A stretch of DNA of 64,000 bases, taken from assembly GCA_963775015.1 (NCBI GenBank), contig CAVZHI010000019.1, forward strand, positions 82,937 through 146,936. Direction: 5' to 3'. Positions within the stretch are counted from its first letter, which is position 1, and the number at the start of each line of letters is the position of its first letter. The stretch is from JAEMQF01 sp963775015 (GTDB lineage Bacteria > Pseudomonadota > Gammaproteobacteria > Burkholderiales > Burkholderiaceae_C). The position numbers and the translations under genes are program-made. The notes below the pieces were generated by a model. That model had not been told where the DNA came from and made no database searches. It worked only from the letters and a program-made list of their open reading frames with translations. Shown here in pieces: positions 8,802-17,369 of this stretch.

Positions 8802-9230
8802 TCATCGCGCCGGCGCCGTGCCGGGGTCGGCAATGAAACCGATGCGGCTCAGCCCCGCCTTCTGCACGATGCCGATCAGCTCGGCGACGCTGCCGTACGG
8901 CACGCCCTTGTCGGCGCGCAATTGCACTTCGAGCTGCGGATTGCGCCGCGCGGCGTCGCCGACGCGCAGCGTGAACGCGGGCCGGTCAAGCAACTCGTCG
9001 CCGAAGTAGAGGCGCCCTTGCAAGTCCAGCGCGACGGCGATGTAGAGCGGGCTGTCGCTCGGCGCCGCGGCGTCGGACTTGGGCAGATCCAGTTTCAGGC
9101 TGCTGCTCATGAGCGGCGCGGTGATCATGAAAATCACGAGCAGCACGAGCATCACGTCGATGAGCGGCGTCATGTTGATGTCGCTCATCGGCTGCGGGCC
9201 GGCGTTGCGCTCCAGACGTCCGAAGGCCAT
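8802..9230 (-). CDS. exbD: ExbD/TolR family energy-transducing protein
   Basis: Inner-membrane protein of the ExbB-ExbD (TolQ-TolR) proton channel, which powers TonB- or Tol-dependent outer-membrane work. The 142-residue product has the family start (INMTPLIDVMLVLLVIFM), with the single transmembrane helix at about residues 21-41 and the conserved channel aspartate at residue 25, then a periplasmic domain. It follows exbB by three bases. In this conserved neighbourhood the pair is annotated as either TolQR or ExbBD; the sequence does not decide. Confidence 0.92.
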   Translation of the reverse strand: MAFGRLERNAGPQPMSDINMTPLIDVMLVLLVIFMITAPLMSSSLKLDLPKSDAAAPSDSPLYIAVALDLQGRLYFGDELLDRPAFTLRVGDAARRNPQLEVQLRADKGVPYGSVAELIGIVQKAGLSRIGFIADPGTAPAR

Positions 9231-9233
9231 GCG

Positions 9234-9926
9234 TCAGCTTCCTGCTGCAGCGGGGACGGCGTCGCCCGCGTCGCCCGCGTCGCCTGAGTCAACGAGCATT
9301 TCGCGCAGGTCGTGCGCAAAGCCTTCGAGCTCGGCCTCGCACGCGGCGACGCGCTTGCCGAAGATGTTGTACGCGAGCACGCCGGGGATCGCGACCGCCA
9401 GGCCGGCGGCGGTCATCACGAGCGCCTCGCCGACGGGACCTGAGACACGTTCGATCGTGATGCTTCCCGCCGCCGAGATGCTGAGCAGCGCGTGGTAGAT
9501 GCCCCAGACCGTGCCAAACAGGCCAATGAAAGGCGCGGTGCTGCCGATCGATGCGAGCAACACCTGGCCGAATTGCAATTGCCCGAGAACGGCGTGCAGT
9601 GCGTCGCGCAAGCGCCGTGTGAGTTGCGAGTCGACTTTGCCTTTGCTCTCGAGCGTGCCTGCGGGCGCCGTGGCGAGTGCCGCGGCGAGCAGTGGGCCGA
9701 GCACCGCTTCGCGGTCGAACTTGACCAACTGCGCGCGGCCTTCGGTCATCGACGGTGCGGCCCAGAACGCAGCAATCGCGCGCGCCATGTCCAGGCTGAC
9801 GCGGCGCAGCAGCCAGCCCTTCCAGAAAATGACGACCCAGGCGCTGATCGACATCGCCAGCAGGATCACTGCGACGCCGCGCGTGATCAGGTCGCCCTGG
9901 GACCAGAAGTTCTCAAAACCCGTCAT
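9234..9926 (-). CDS. exbB: ExbB/TolQ family proton-channel protein
   Basis: Partner of the downstream ExbD in the proton-driven motor. The 230-residue product has an N-terminal transmembrane helix (about residues 15-35), and the MotA/TolQ/ExbB signature near residues 124-175: STAPFIGLFGTVWGIYHAL in one helix, then GPVGEALVMTAAGLAVAIP in the last. These helices line the proton path in the family. The gene lies 24 bases downstream of dapB and almost touches exbD, so bamE-dapB-exbB-exbD-leuS is probably one transcript. Confidence 0.92.
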   Translation of the reverse strand: MTGFENFWSQGDLITRGVAVILLAMSISAWVVIFWKGWLLRRVSLDMARAIAAFWAAPSMTEGRAQLVKFDREAVLGPLLAAALATAPAGTLESKGKVDSQLTRRLRDALHAVLGQLQFGQVLLASIGSTAPFIGLFGTVWGIYHALLSISAAGSITIERVSGPVGEALVMTAAGLAVAIPGVLAYNIFGKRVAACEAELEGFAHDLREMLVDSGDAGDAGDAVPAAAGS

Positions 9927-9950
9927 CGGTGCCCCTTGTCGTGCCTTGCA

Positions 9951-10760
9951 TCAACCCAGCCCCAACACCTCGGCCATGCCGAACATCCCGCTTGCGCGTC
10001 CGGCGAGAAAGCGCGCTGCACGCAGGCTGCCCTGCGCATAACCGGCGCGGCTGCTCGCCTTGTGCGTGATCTCGATGCGCTCGCCGGTGCCGGCAAAGAG
10101 CACCGTGTGGTCGCCGACGATGTCGCCGCCGCGAATGCTCGCAAAGCCGATCGTCGACGGATCGCGCTCACCGGTCACGCCTTCGCGCGCGTACACCGCG
10201 CAGTCGGCGAGTTCGCGCCCGAGCGCATGCGCTACGGTCTCGCCCATTTGCAGCGCCGTGCCGCTCGGCGCGTCGACCTTGTGCCGATGGTGCGCCTCGA
10301 TCACTTCGATGTCGTAGCCCTGGCGCAGTGCGCGTGCGGCGACGTCGAGCAGGCGCAGCATCACGTTCACGCCGACACTCATGTTCGGCGCCATGACGAT
10401 GCCGATGTGCTGCGCGTGCGCGGCGATATGCTGCTTCTGCGCGGCGCTGAATCCCGTCGTTCCGACCACCGCCTTGACGCCGAATTCGCGGCACACCGCG
10501 AGGTGCGCGAGCGTGCCTTCGGGGCGCGTGAAGTCGATCAGCACCTGGGCGTTGCGCAGCGCGGCGCGGGCGTCTGCGCTCACCATCACGCCGCTGCTGC
10601 GGCCGAGGAAGGCGAGGCAGTCCTGGCCGATCCCCGCGGCGCCGGGAATGTCGAATGCACCGGCGAGCGCCAGGTCGTCGGCCGCGGCCACGGCTTCGAG
10701 CAGCATGCGCCCCATGCGCCCGGAAGCGCCGGCGATGGCAATCCGCAATCCTGCCGTCAT
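9951..10760 (-). CDS. dapB: 4-hydroxy-tetrahydrodipicolinate reductase
   Basis: NAD(P)H-dependent reductase of the lysine/diaminopimelate pathway. The 269-residue product has the nucleotide-binding IAIAGASGRMGRMLLEA at about residues 6-22, VLIDFTRPEGTLAHL, VVGTTGFS, APNMSVGVNVML and the catalytic-site EAHHRHKVDAPSGTA. The open frame is longer upstream, but the ATG at 10760 overlaps the bamE stop by four bases and starts directly before the Rossmann motif. Confidence 0.95.
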   Translation of the reverse strand: MTAGLRIAIAGASGRMGRMLLEAVAAADDLALAGAFDIPGAAGIGQDCLAFLGRSSGVMVSADARAALRNAQVLIDFTRPEGTLAHLAVCREFGVKAVVGTTGFSAAQKQHIAAHAQHIGIVMAPNMSVGVNVMLRLLDVAARALRQGYDIEVIEAHHRHKVDAPSGTALQMGETVAHALGRELADCAVYAREGVTGERDPSTIGFASIRGGDIVGDHTVLFAGTGERIEITHKASSRAGYAQGSLRAARFLAGRASGMFGMAEVLGLG

Positions 10761-11293
10761 GGCTTGGGCTCGAGCGGTGGGTAGTTGCGCACCGGGCCGA
10801 CCGGCTCGGCCGACGCGGCGGGAAGCTTCGGCGGCACCGGCAGGGCCTGGAGCTGCTCGGGGCTCAGCGCGAGCGGTGGCGCGTCGCGCGAGGTCTTGAA
10901 AGTGTCGATCGCCGCGACGAATTCGCGTTCCCCGGGCAGTTCGCCCTCGGTGACGAGGCGTTCCAGCTTGTCGGCCTTGAACCAGGCGACGACGCGGCGC
11001 AATTGCGGCTGCGCGCCCTGGCGCTGGATCGTGAACACATAGTCCCAGCGATCGGCGTGGAAGATGTCGCTGAGCAGCGGCGTGCCCAGGATGTCGCGCA
11101 CCTGGGCCGAGCTCATGCCGGGCTTGATCAGCGCGGCGAGCTCTTTCGTCACCACGTTGCCCTGCACGATCTCGAGCCGGTACGGCGTGAGCACGCCGAG
11201 GACGTTGTCCGACGACTGCAGCGACTCGCATGCGCTGAGCAGGAGCGCAGTCGCCAGCACGCCGCAACGGCGGAAGTTCTTGTTCGTTCGCAT
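10757..11293 (-). CDS. bamE: Outer-membrane protein assembly factor BamE
   Basis: Lipoprotein of the BAM complex that folds outer-membrane barrels. The 178-residue product has a signal peptide with lipobox LLLSAC (Cys at about residue 23) and the SmpA/OmlA core: YRLEIVQGNVVTKE, IKPGMSSAQVRDILGTPLL and FHADRWDYVF. A proline-rich tail follows. It is divergent from fur, the usual arrangement in Betaproteobacteria, and its stop overlaps dapB by four bases. Confidence 0.94.
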   Translation of the reverse strand: MRTNKNFRRCGVLATALLLSACESLQSSDNVLGVLTPYRLEIVQGNVVTKELAALIKPGMSSAQVRDILGTPLLSDIFHADRWDYVFTIQRQGAQPQLRRVVAWFKADKLERLVTEGELPGEREFVAAIDTFKTSRDAPPLALSPEQLQALPVPPKLPAASAEPVGPVRNYPPLEPKP

Positions 11294-11347
11294 GGAGTGG
11301 AGCGCCTGCTGCCGGTCAAGGACCGCCGGGTGACAGGGCGCTGCGCC

Positions 11348-11366
11348 GATATGATCGAATCATTCT
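11348..11366. promoter_or_regulatory. Possible Fur-type palindrome in the bamE-fur gap
   Basis: The 104-base gap between bamE and fur contains GATATGATCGAATCATTCT with the inverted repeat ATGAT-CGA-ATCAT. It partly resembles the Fur box consensus (GATAATGATAATCATTATC), and fur genes are often autoregulated. The TATGAT inside it could also be a -10 element. This is inference from a weak match. Confidence 0.3.
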
Positions 11367-11397
11367 AGCGGCGCAGGCACCCACCTCCACTCCTTCC

Positions 11398-11826
11398 ATG
11401 ACGCGTGCCGAAGAACTGAAGAACAGCGGCCTGAAGGCGACGCTGCCGCGCATCAAGGTGCTCGAGGTCTTTCAGCGCACGCAGCAGCGCCACCTGAGCG
11501 CCGAAGACGTATACCGGCTGCTGCTCGGCGAAGGCGCCGAGGTCGGCCTGGCGACGGTGTACCGCGTATTGATGCAGTTCGAGCAGGCCGGCATCCTGGC
11601 GCGCACCCACATCGAGACCGGCAAGGCGGTGTTCGAACTCAACGAAGGCAAACACCACGACCACCTGGTGTGCCTGGACTGCGGCCGGGTCGAGGAGTTC
11701 TTCGACGCCGAGATCGAAAAGCGCCAGCGCGACGTGGCGGTGTCGCATGGCTTCGAATTGCAGGACCACGCGCTCGCCTTGTACGGCGCGTGCACAAAGC
11801 CCCACTGCGAGTTCAAGACGAAGTAG
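11398..11826 (+). CDS. fur: Ferric uptake regulator
   Basis: Iron-responsive repressor. The 142-residue product has an N-terminal winged helix (LKNSGLKATLPRIKVLEVF; recognition region VGLATVYRVLMQF at about 49-61), then the metal-binding HHDH (residues 86-89) and CLDC (92-95) of the C-terminal dimer domain. Start MTRAEELKNSGLK is typical of betaproteobacterial Fur. It is a single gene, divergent from bamE and convergent with hprK. Confidence 0.96.
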   Translation: MTRAEELKNSGLKATLPRIKVLEVFQRTQQRHLSAEDVYRLLLGEGAEVGLATVYRVLMQFEQAGILARTHIETGKAVFELNEGKHHDHLVCLDCGRVEEFFDAEIEKRQRDVAVSHGFELQDHALALYGACTKPHCEFKTK

Positions 11827-11892
11827 GCGCGGCGGCAGCGTCGCTGCGGGAGCAAACCGACAACGCGCGACGATGACGCGCGCCAGGCGAAC

Positions 11893-12843
11893 TCAGGACA
11901 GCTTGAGCATCGCCTGCTGCTGGCGTTCGATGAAGTCCTTGTACGTGTCGATGCCGCGCAATTGCAGAATCGTCGCGCGCACCGCGGCTTCGACGAGCAC
12001 CGCCAGATTCCGCCCGGCGTCCACCGCGATCACCGCCTTGCGCACCGGAACGTCAAGGATTTCTTCGTAGAGCGGCTCGTAGGGCAGGCGTTCGAAGTCG
12101 CGCTCCATCGTGTCCTTGCGCACCAGGTGCACGATCAACTTGAGGCGCATCTTGCGTCGCACCGCGGTCTCGCCGAATATCGCCTTGATGTCGAGCAGGC
12201 CGATGCCGCGCACCTCGAGCAGGTTCATCAGCAGCTCCGGGCAACGCCCTTCGAGCGCCGTCTGCGAGACACGAAACAGGTCGACCGCGTCGTCCGCGAC
12301 CAGGCCATGGCCGCGCGAGATCAGGTCCAGACCGAGTTCGCTCTTGCCCAGGCCCGATTCGCCGGTGAGCAGGACGCCCATGCCCAGGATGTCCATGAAC
12401 ACGCCGTGGCGCGTGGTGCGCTCGGCAAAGTGATTCCCGAGGTAACCGCGCACGACGTCGATCACATGGCCGGCCGGCTCGGACGTGACGAACAGCGGGA
12501 TGTCGGAGCGGTCGCACATCGCGACGAGCTGCTCCGGCGCAGCCTGGCCATCGGCGACGATGAGCGCCGGCGGCTCCAGCGTCACGATGCGCGAGATGCG
12601 GCGCTCGGTGACATCGCCGGGGCATTCCGTCAGGTACGCGACCTCTCGCGTTCCGACGATCTGCACCCGGTAGGGGTGGATGTAGTTGAGGTAGCCGACC
12701 AGGTCCGCCGCCGACTGGGCGTTGCGCACCGCGGCCTCGTCGATGCGGCGCTCCGGATGCGCGTGCCCCGCGACCCATTCCCAGCCGAGCGCCCGGCGGT
12801 GTTCTTCAAAAAGCGCCTCGGCGCTGATGACGCTGGGTTTCAC
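11893..12843 (-). CDS. hprK: HPr kinase/phosphorylase
   Basis: Bifunctional enzyme that phosphorylates and dephosphorylates HPr on serine. The 316-residue product has an N-terminal domain of about 130 residues and a C-terminal kinase domain with P-loop GESGLGKS (residues 161-168) and the family signature EVRGIGLLDIKAIFG. It follows ptsN by three bases. In proteobacteria with incomplete sugar PTS, such hpf-ptsN-hprK clusters belong to the regulatory nitrogen-PTS. Confidence 0.95.
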   Translation of the reverse strand: MKPSVISAEALFEEHRRALGWEWVAGHAHPERRIDEAAVRNAQSAADLVGYLNYIHPYRVQIVGTREVAYLTECPGDVTERRISRIVTLEPPALIVADGQAAPEQLVAMCDRSDIPLFVTSEPAGHVIDVVRGYLGNHFAERTTRHGVFMDILGMGVLLTGESGLGKSELGLDLISRGHGLVADDAVDLFRVSQTALEGRCPELLMNLLEVRGIGLLDIKAIFGETAVRRKMRLKLIVHLVRKDTMERDFERLPYEPLYEEILDVPVRKAVIAVDAGRNLAVLVEAAVRATILQLRGIDTYKDFIERQQQAMLKLS

Positions 12844-12846
12844 CGG

Positions 12847-13344
12847 TTATCCGGCCTCGGCCGATGCGCCATTCAAGCCGCCGACTTCAACGGAACCCAG
12901 TTGGCGATGAACTGATGCACCTTGGCTGACGTCGGTTTCGGTCTTCAGGCGCTCGCGCAGCTCGCGATCCGACAGCATCTCGGCGATTTCGGACAAGATT
13001 TCCAGGTGGCGTTGCGTCGCCGCCTCGGGAACCAGCAGGAAGATCAGCAGGCTCACCGGCTCTTCGTCCGGCGCGTCGAAGGGAATCGGCTGGAGCACGC
13101 GGATCGCCGCCGCGAGCGGATTCTTCAAGCCCTTGATCCGGCCGTGGGGAATCGCCACGCCGTGGCCCAGGCCCGTCGACCCGAGCCGCTCGCGCGCAAA
13201 CAGGTTGTCGGTCACGGTCGCGCGCGCGACGGCATGCTGGTTCTCGAACAGCAGCCCGGCGAACTCGAACGCCCGCTTCTTGCTCGTGGCGTCCACGTCC
13301 ACGGCGACGTTGCTGGCAGGCAGGATGGCGGCAAGACGATTCAT
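12847..13344 (-). CDS. ptsN: Nitrogen-PTS EIIA component
   Basis: EIIA-Ntr phosphocarrier that regulates rather than transports. The 165-residue product has the PTS EIIA type 2 fold signatures: RERLGSTGLGHGVAIPHGR with the phosphorylatable histidine at residue 67, then LLIFLLVPEAATQRHLEIL. It is translated just ahead of hprK. rpoN, which in many relatives precedes hpf, is absent from this neighbourhood. Confidence 0.95.
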   Translation of the reverse strand: MNRLAAILPASNVAVDVDATSKKRAFEFAGLLFENQHAVARATVTDNLFARERLGSTGLGHGVAIPHGRIKGLKNPLAAAIRVLQPIPFDAPDEEPVSLLIFLLVPEAATQRHLEILSEIAEMLSDRELRERLKTETDVSQGASVHRQLGSVEVGGLNGASAEAG

Positions 13345-13570
13345 GGGCGGTTCGGGCTCGCGAGGAGCGAATCAGTTCGAATGGACTTCGGGTGCAATTG
13401 TGACGGCGCGTGATTATGAATTGACTCGGGTTTTAGCGGGGCGATCGGGTTGACACAAGGGTCGGCGCAAGCAAATCTGCTGCGCCGCAACAACATTTCA
13501 CGTTGGGCGGCCCGGCGTCGCACGTTTCGAACCGGGATTGGAATCGGCACGCTCACGAAACGGTTTCGGC

Positions 13571-13599
13571 CAAACAAAAAGCGGCCGAAGGGCCGCTTT
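13571..13599 (-). terminator. Intrinsic terminator after hpf
   Basis: Perfect 9-bp stem (arms 13578-13586 and 13591-13599, loop of four) directly downstream of the hpf stop. On the minus strand the right arm ends in a T-rich run (TTTTTGTTTGG). It separates hpf from ptsN-hprK, so ptsN should have its own promoter in the region 13345-13570. Confidence 0.8.
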
Positions 13600-13620
13600 G
13601 GTTGACGAAGTCACGCGAAA

Positions 13621-13962
13621 TCAGTTCGGCAGCGCATTCAGCCGCTTCACCGCGGCGTGGTGGTGGTTCTGCAGCCTGTCCTTGTGGCGACACACCTGGC
13701 GATCCAGTTTGTCCATCAACTGGTCGATCGCCGCGTACAGATCCTCGTGCGCGTGTTCGACGAAGATGTCTTTGCCTTTCACGTGCAACGTGACCTCGGC
13801 CTTCTGCCTTCGTTCCTTCTCTTTCAGTTTCTCGATCGACAGCAGCACGGTGATGTCAACAACCTGGTCGAAATGGCGCGTCACGCGCTCCAGTTTCGTC
13901 ATCACATACTCTCTCAGGGACGGAGTGACTTCGAGGTGATGGCCGCTGATCGTCAAATTCAT
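13621..13962 (-). CDS. hpf: Ribosome hibernation promoting factor, short form
   Basis: Binds the 30S subunit in stationary phase and favours inactive ribosome dimers. The 113-residue product starts MNLTISGHHLEVTPSLREYV and contains AHEDLYAAIDQLMDKLDRQV, both typical; it lacks the C-terminal dimerisation domain of long HPF. It is followed by a clear terminator. The 273-base gap upstream is shared with the divergent corA and should carry both promoters. Confidence 0.94.
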   Translation of the reverse strand: MNLTISGHHLEVTPSLREYVMTKLERVTRHFDQVVDITVLLSIEKLKEKERRQKAEVTLHVKGKDIFVEHAHEDLYAAIDQLMDKLDRQVCRHKDRLQNHHHAAVKRLNALPN

Positions 13963-14235
13963 GAATTCTCCTTGGCTGGGAACAGACGGGAAGGTTTCAA
14001 TCGGGGCAGCTTGCGGGTCCAGTGTGCGCTCGATCGGTCAGGCTGACAAGGCCATCGCCGGAACGGCAATCATCGGTTAAGCTCCTGCGTTGCGCAGGGT
14101 CCGGTCCGGTCGGGCTGCGCCCGGAGCAAGGCCGGCACCACGCCCGCATGGCCCGCTTCGAGCCAGGTTGGGGTGCGCAGGCGCCTTCACATTCAGCCGC
14201 CTCGAAGGCAGTGAACCTGCCGCCCGCTACCCATC

Positions 14236-15198
14236 ATGCTGAACGTCTTCACGCTGGTCAACGGCCGGCTGTTCCAGGAAGAGATCGAAAGCCTCGACGC
14301 CTTGGCCAACGTGCAGCCGGTGTGGGTCGACCTGGACGCGCCGAGCCTGGAGGAAAAGGGCTGGATCACGCAGCGTTTCGGCGTCACGATCCCGCTCAAC
14401 GCCGTCGACGACGACCTCGAGGAGTCGGCGCGCTTCTACGAGGAAGACAGCGGCGAGTTGCACATCCGCTCCGACTTCCTGATCGACGACGACCTCGCGC
14501 CGCGCAACGTGCGTGTCGCCTTCATCGTCTTCAAGAACGTGCTGTTTTCGGTGCACGAAGAAGACCTGCCCGTGTTCCGCCTGCTGCGCCTGCGCGCGCG
14601 GCGCATTCCGGCGCTCATCGAAGACGCGAAAGACGTGCTGCTCAAGCTCTACGACGCCGACGCCGAATACAGCGCCGACGCGCTGGAAGGAATTTACGAC
14701 AGCCTCGAGGCGGTCAGCGCCAGGGTGCTGCGCCAGCCGGTGAATGACCAGGCCGCAGGTGAGGCGCTGTCGGCGATCGCACGCGAAGAAGACCTGAACG
14801 GGCGCATCCGGCGCAACGTGATGGACACGCGGCGCGCCGTGAGCTTCATGATGCGCAGTCGCCTGCTCAACGCCGAGCAGTTCGACGAGGCGCGGCAAAT
14901 CCTGCGCGACATCGATTCGCTCGACAGCCACAGCACGTTTCTGTTCGACAAGATCAACTTCCTGATGAACGCGACGGTGGGCTTCATCAACATCAACCAG
15001 AACAAGATCATCAAGATCTTCTCGGTCGCGAGTGTCGCGCTGCTGCCGCCGACGCTCATCGCCAGCATTTACGGCATGAATTTCCGTGCCATTCCCGAAC
15101 TCGATTGGTCCTTCGGCTATCCGTTTGCGCTCGCCTTGATGCTCGCCTCGGTGGCCGCGCCGTTCATCTACTTCCGGCGCAAGGGCTGGTTGCGCTAG
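14236..15198 (+). CDS. corA: CorA family magnesium/cobalt transporter
   Basis: Pentameric divalent-cation channel of the inner membrane. The 320-residue product has the long N-terminal cytosolic domain and two C-terminal transmembrane helices separated by the selectivity motif YGMNF (about residue 280), which defines CorA. The C-terminus ends in basic residues (RRKGWLR), as expected for the inside. It is a single gene, divergent from hpf. Confidence 0.94.
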   Translation: MLNVFTLVNGRLFQEEIESLDALANVQPVWVDLDAPSLEEKGWITQRFGVTIPLNAVDDDLEESARFYEEDSGELHIRSDFLIDDDLAPRNVRVAFIVFKNVLFSVHEEDLPVFRLLRLRARRIPALIEDAKDVLLKLYDADAEYSADALEGIYDSLEAVSARVLRQPVNDQAAGEALSAIAREEDLNGRIRRNVMDTRRAVSFMMRSRLLNAEQFDEARQILRDIDSLDSHSTFLFDKINFLMNATVGFININQNKIIKIFSVASVALLPPTLIASIYGMNFRAIPELDWSFGYPFALALMLASVAAPFIYFRRKGWLR

Positions 15199-15245
15199 CG
15201 CCAGGTCGCGCCGCCCTAGAATGCCCCTGACTCGTGAGGTCTGCC

Positions 15246-16118
15246 ATGCTTTACCCCGAACTCTTCAAGCAACTCGAAGCCGTGCGCTGGAACATGGACA
15301 CCGACATTCCCTGGGGCCAGTTCGACGCGAGCCGCCTCAGCGACGAGCAGGCGCAGACGATCAAGATGAACGCGATCACCGAGTGGGCGGCGTTGCCCGC
15401 GACCGAGATGTTCCTGCGCGACAACCGCGACGACAGTGATTTCTCGGCCTTCATGAGCGTCTGGTTCTTCGAGGAACAGAAACACTCGCTGGTGCTGATG
15501 GAATACCTGCGGCGCTACCGCCCCGACCTCGTTCCCACCGAAGCCGAGTTGCACGAAGTCCGCTTCGAATTCGATCCCGCACCGGCGCTGGAGACGCTGA
15601 TGCTGCATTTTTGTGGCGAAATTCGCCTGAACCACTGGTACCGGCGCGCTGCCGAGTGGCATAGCGAACCCGTCATCAAGGTCATCTACGAAACCCTGGC
15701 GCGCGACGAAGCGCGCCACGGTGGCGCCTACCTGCGTTACATGAAACGCGCTCTGAACCGCTTCGGCGACGAAGCCAAAGCGGCGTTCGCCAAGGTCGGC
15801 GTGCTGATGGCGAGCGCACGCCGCACCGCGCAGGCGTTGCACCCGACGAACCTGCACGTGAACCTGCGCCTGTTTCCGCGCGACACGGTGCAAAGCCGGG
15901 TGCCGAACCCGCAGTGGCTCGAACATTGGCTGGACAAGCAGATCCAGTTCGATGCCGCCTGGGAGACCAAGGTCGTCGAGCGCATTCTGCACAACATGAG
16001 CCTGTTGCTCGAGCGCAGCTTCGCCTCGGTGAGCGAACTGAATCGCTACCGCAAGGAAATTTCCGCCGTGCTCGCCGAGCGCGCGAGCGCGGCCGCGCCG
16101 CTGCCCGCCGGCGCTTGA
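15246..16118 (+). CDS. Ferritin-like di-iron protein
   Basis: A helical protein with two di-iron-type ligand motifs: FFEEQKH at about residues 80-86 and LARDEARHGG at about 145-154. The motifs and length (290 residues) resemble acyl-ACP-desaturase/ribonucleotide-reductase-like ferritin-superfamily proteins. No signal peptide. The start at 15246 (MLYPELFKQLEAV) is preferred to an in-frame ATG 12 bases upstream because a GTGAGG lies at a suitable distance. The reaction is unknown; a di-iron oxygenase or desaturase is plausible. Confidence 0.75.
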   Translation: MLYPELFKQLEAVRWNMDTDIPWGQFDASRLSDEQAQTIKMNAITEWAALPATEMFLRDNRDDSDFSAFMSVWFFEEQKHSLVLMEYLRRYRPDLVPTEAELHEVRFEFDPAPALETLMLHFCGEIRLNHWYRRAAEWHSEPVIKVIYETLARDEARHGGAYLRYMKRALNRFGDEAKAAFAKVGVLMASARRTAQALHPTNLHVNLRLFPRDTVQSRVPNPQWLEHWLDKQIQFDAAWETKVVERILHNMSLLLERSFASVSELNRYRKEISAVLAERASAAAPLPAGA

Positions 16119-16121
16119 GCT

Positions 16122-16775
16122 TTACGGCTTGGCCGCAGCGCGCTCCTGATCCGCCTTGCGGTCCGCGGTGATCCGCCGCGCGCTCGGGCGCTCGCCGATC
16201 AGCTTCGAGTAGGCCTTCCAGTCCACGCCCGCGCCGGCCAACAGGTCCTCGGCGTAAACGGCTCGCGTCGCCATCGCCACCACCGGCAACGTGGCCCACG
16301 CCGCGCAGTCGGCCAAAGTGAATGTCTCGCCTGCGACGTAGGGCGAGAATTTGGCCAAGCGCTTGAACCCGGCGATATTCTTGATCAGCAGCTTGCGCAC
16401 GCGGTCCGCGTTCGCGTCGCTGATCTCGCCGCCAAAGAAGGCCTTGCCGTACAGCTCGCGCGCCACGAGTTCGACGTGCAGGTCGATGAAAGTGATCAGT
16501 TCGCGCACCTTCGCCGCAGCCCAGGGGTCGGCGGGAACGAGCGGCGGATTCGGGTAAGCGGCTTCGAGGTAATCGGCGATCGCCTGGCTTTCGCAGAGCG
16601 CGCCGCGCTCGGTGCGAATGAACGGAATCTTGCCCAAGGGCGAGCTGCTCAACGTCGCCTCGTCTTTCAATCCGGTGCGAACCTGCTCTTCCGTGAACGG
16701 CACGCCCTTCTCGAGCAGAACCATCTTCACTTTGTTGAAGTAATTCGAGACGCTGAATCCGCACAAGACGAGCAT
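16122..16775 (-). CDS. Glutathione S-transferase family protein
   Basis: A 217-residue GST with an N-terminal thioredoxin-like domain (MLVLCGFSVSNYFNKVKMVLLEKGV region, LGKIPFI with the cis-proline, and the glutathione-binding ESQAIADYLE at about residues 61-70) and a helical C-terminal domain. The ATG at 16775 has GGAGAG at good spacing; earlier ATGs do not. It converges on the ferritin-like gene with only three bases between the stops. The substrate is unknown. Confidence 0.88.
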   Translation of the reverse strand: MLVLCGFSVSNYFNKVKMVLLEKGVPFTEEQVRTGLKDEATLSSSPLGKIPFIRTERGALCESQAIADYLEAAYPNPPLVPADPWAAAKVRELITFIDLHVELVARELYGKAFFGGEISDANADRVRKLLIKNIAGFKRLAKFSPYVAGETFTLADCAAWATLPVVAMATRAVYAEDLLAGAGVDWKAYSKLIGERPSARRITADRKADQERAAAKP

Positions 16776-16856
16776 GGGTTCTCTCCGCATTGACGACGCT
16801 GGGGCTCGCAGTCTACGCGTTGCCGCAGCACGCGCCGGCGCGGCGACAATCGGCAC

Positions 16857-17330
16857 ATGGACTCGTTCCTCGACAAGCTTTGTCCGCGCGGCGATCTGCT
16901 GCGCCGCGTGTCTGGGCTCGGGCATCCGATCGTGTTCACGAACGGCGTGTTCGACATCCTGCACCGCGGCCATGTCACCTACCTCGAGCAGGCGCGCGTG
17001 CTCGGCGCGAGCCTGGTGATCGGCCTGAACAGCGACGCCTCCGCGCGCCTGCTCGGCAAGGGCCCGGGCCGCCCATTAAACAATGAAGCCGACCGCGCGT
17101 GTGTGCTCGCGGCACTCGCCAGCACCAGCCTCGTCACGCTGTTCGACGAAGCGACTCCGGTGGAGCTGCTGAAACTCGTGCGGCCGCAGGTCTACGTCAA
17201 GGGCGGCGACTACGACGTCGAGATCCTCGAAGAAACGCGCTGGGTGCGCAGCTGGGGCGGGCGCGCGCTCGCGCTTCGATTCGTCGAAGGTTATTCGACG
17301 AGTTCGCTCGTCGCGCGGATTCGCGCCTGA
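16857..17330 (+). CDS. rfaE2: D-glycero-beta-D-manno-heptose 1-phosphate adenylyltransferase
   Basis: Activates heptose-1-phosphate with ATP for lipopolysaccharide inner-core synthesis; equivalent to the C-terminal half of E. coli HldE. The 157-residue product has the cytidylyltransferase-type VFTNGVFDILHRGHVTYLEQA with the HxGH motif, GLNSDASARLLGKGPGRP and VKGGDY. The kinase half is not in this window. It is divergent from the GST gene. Confidence 0.93.
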   Translation: MDSFLDKLCPRGDLLRRVSGLGHPIVFTNGVFDILHRGHVTYLEQARVLGASLVIGLNSDASARLLGKGPGRPLNNEADRACVLAALASTSLVTLFDEATPVELLKLVRPQVYVKGGDYDVEILEETRWVRSWGGRALALRFVEGYSTSSLVARIRA

Positions 17331-17369
17331 GGTCGATCGCGGCGCCGGCGCGGCGCAGCGTGCCACTCA

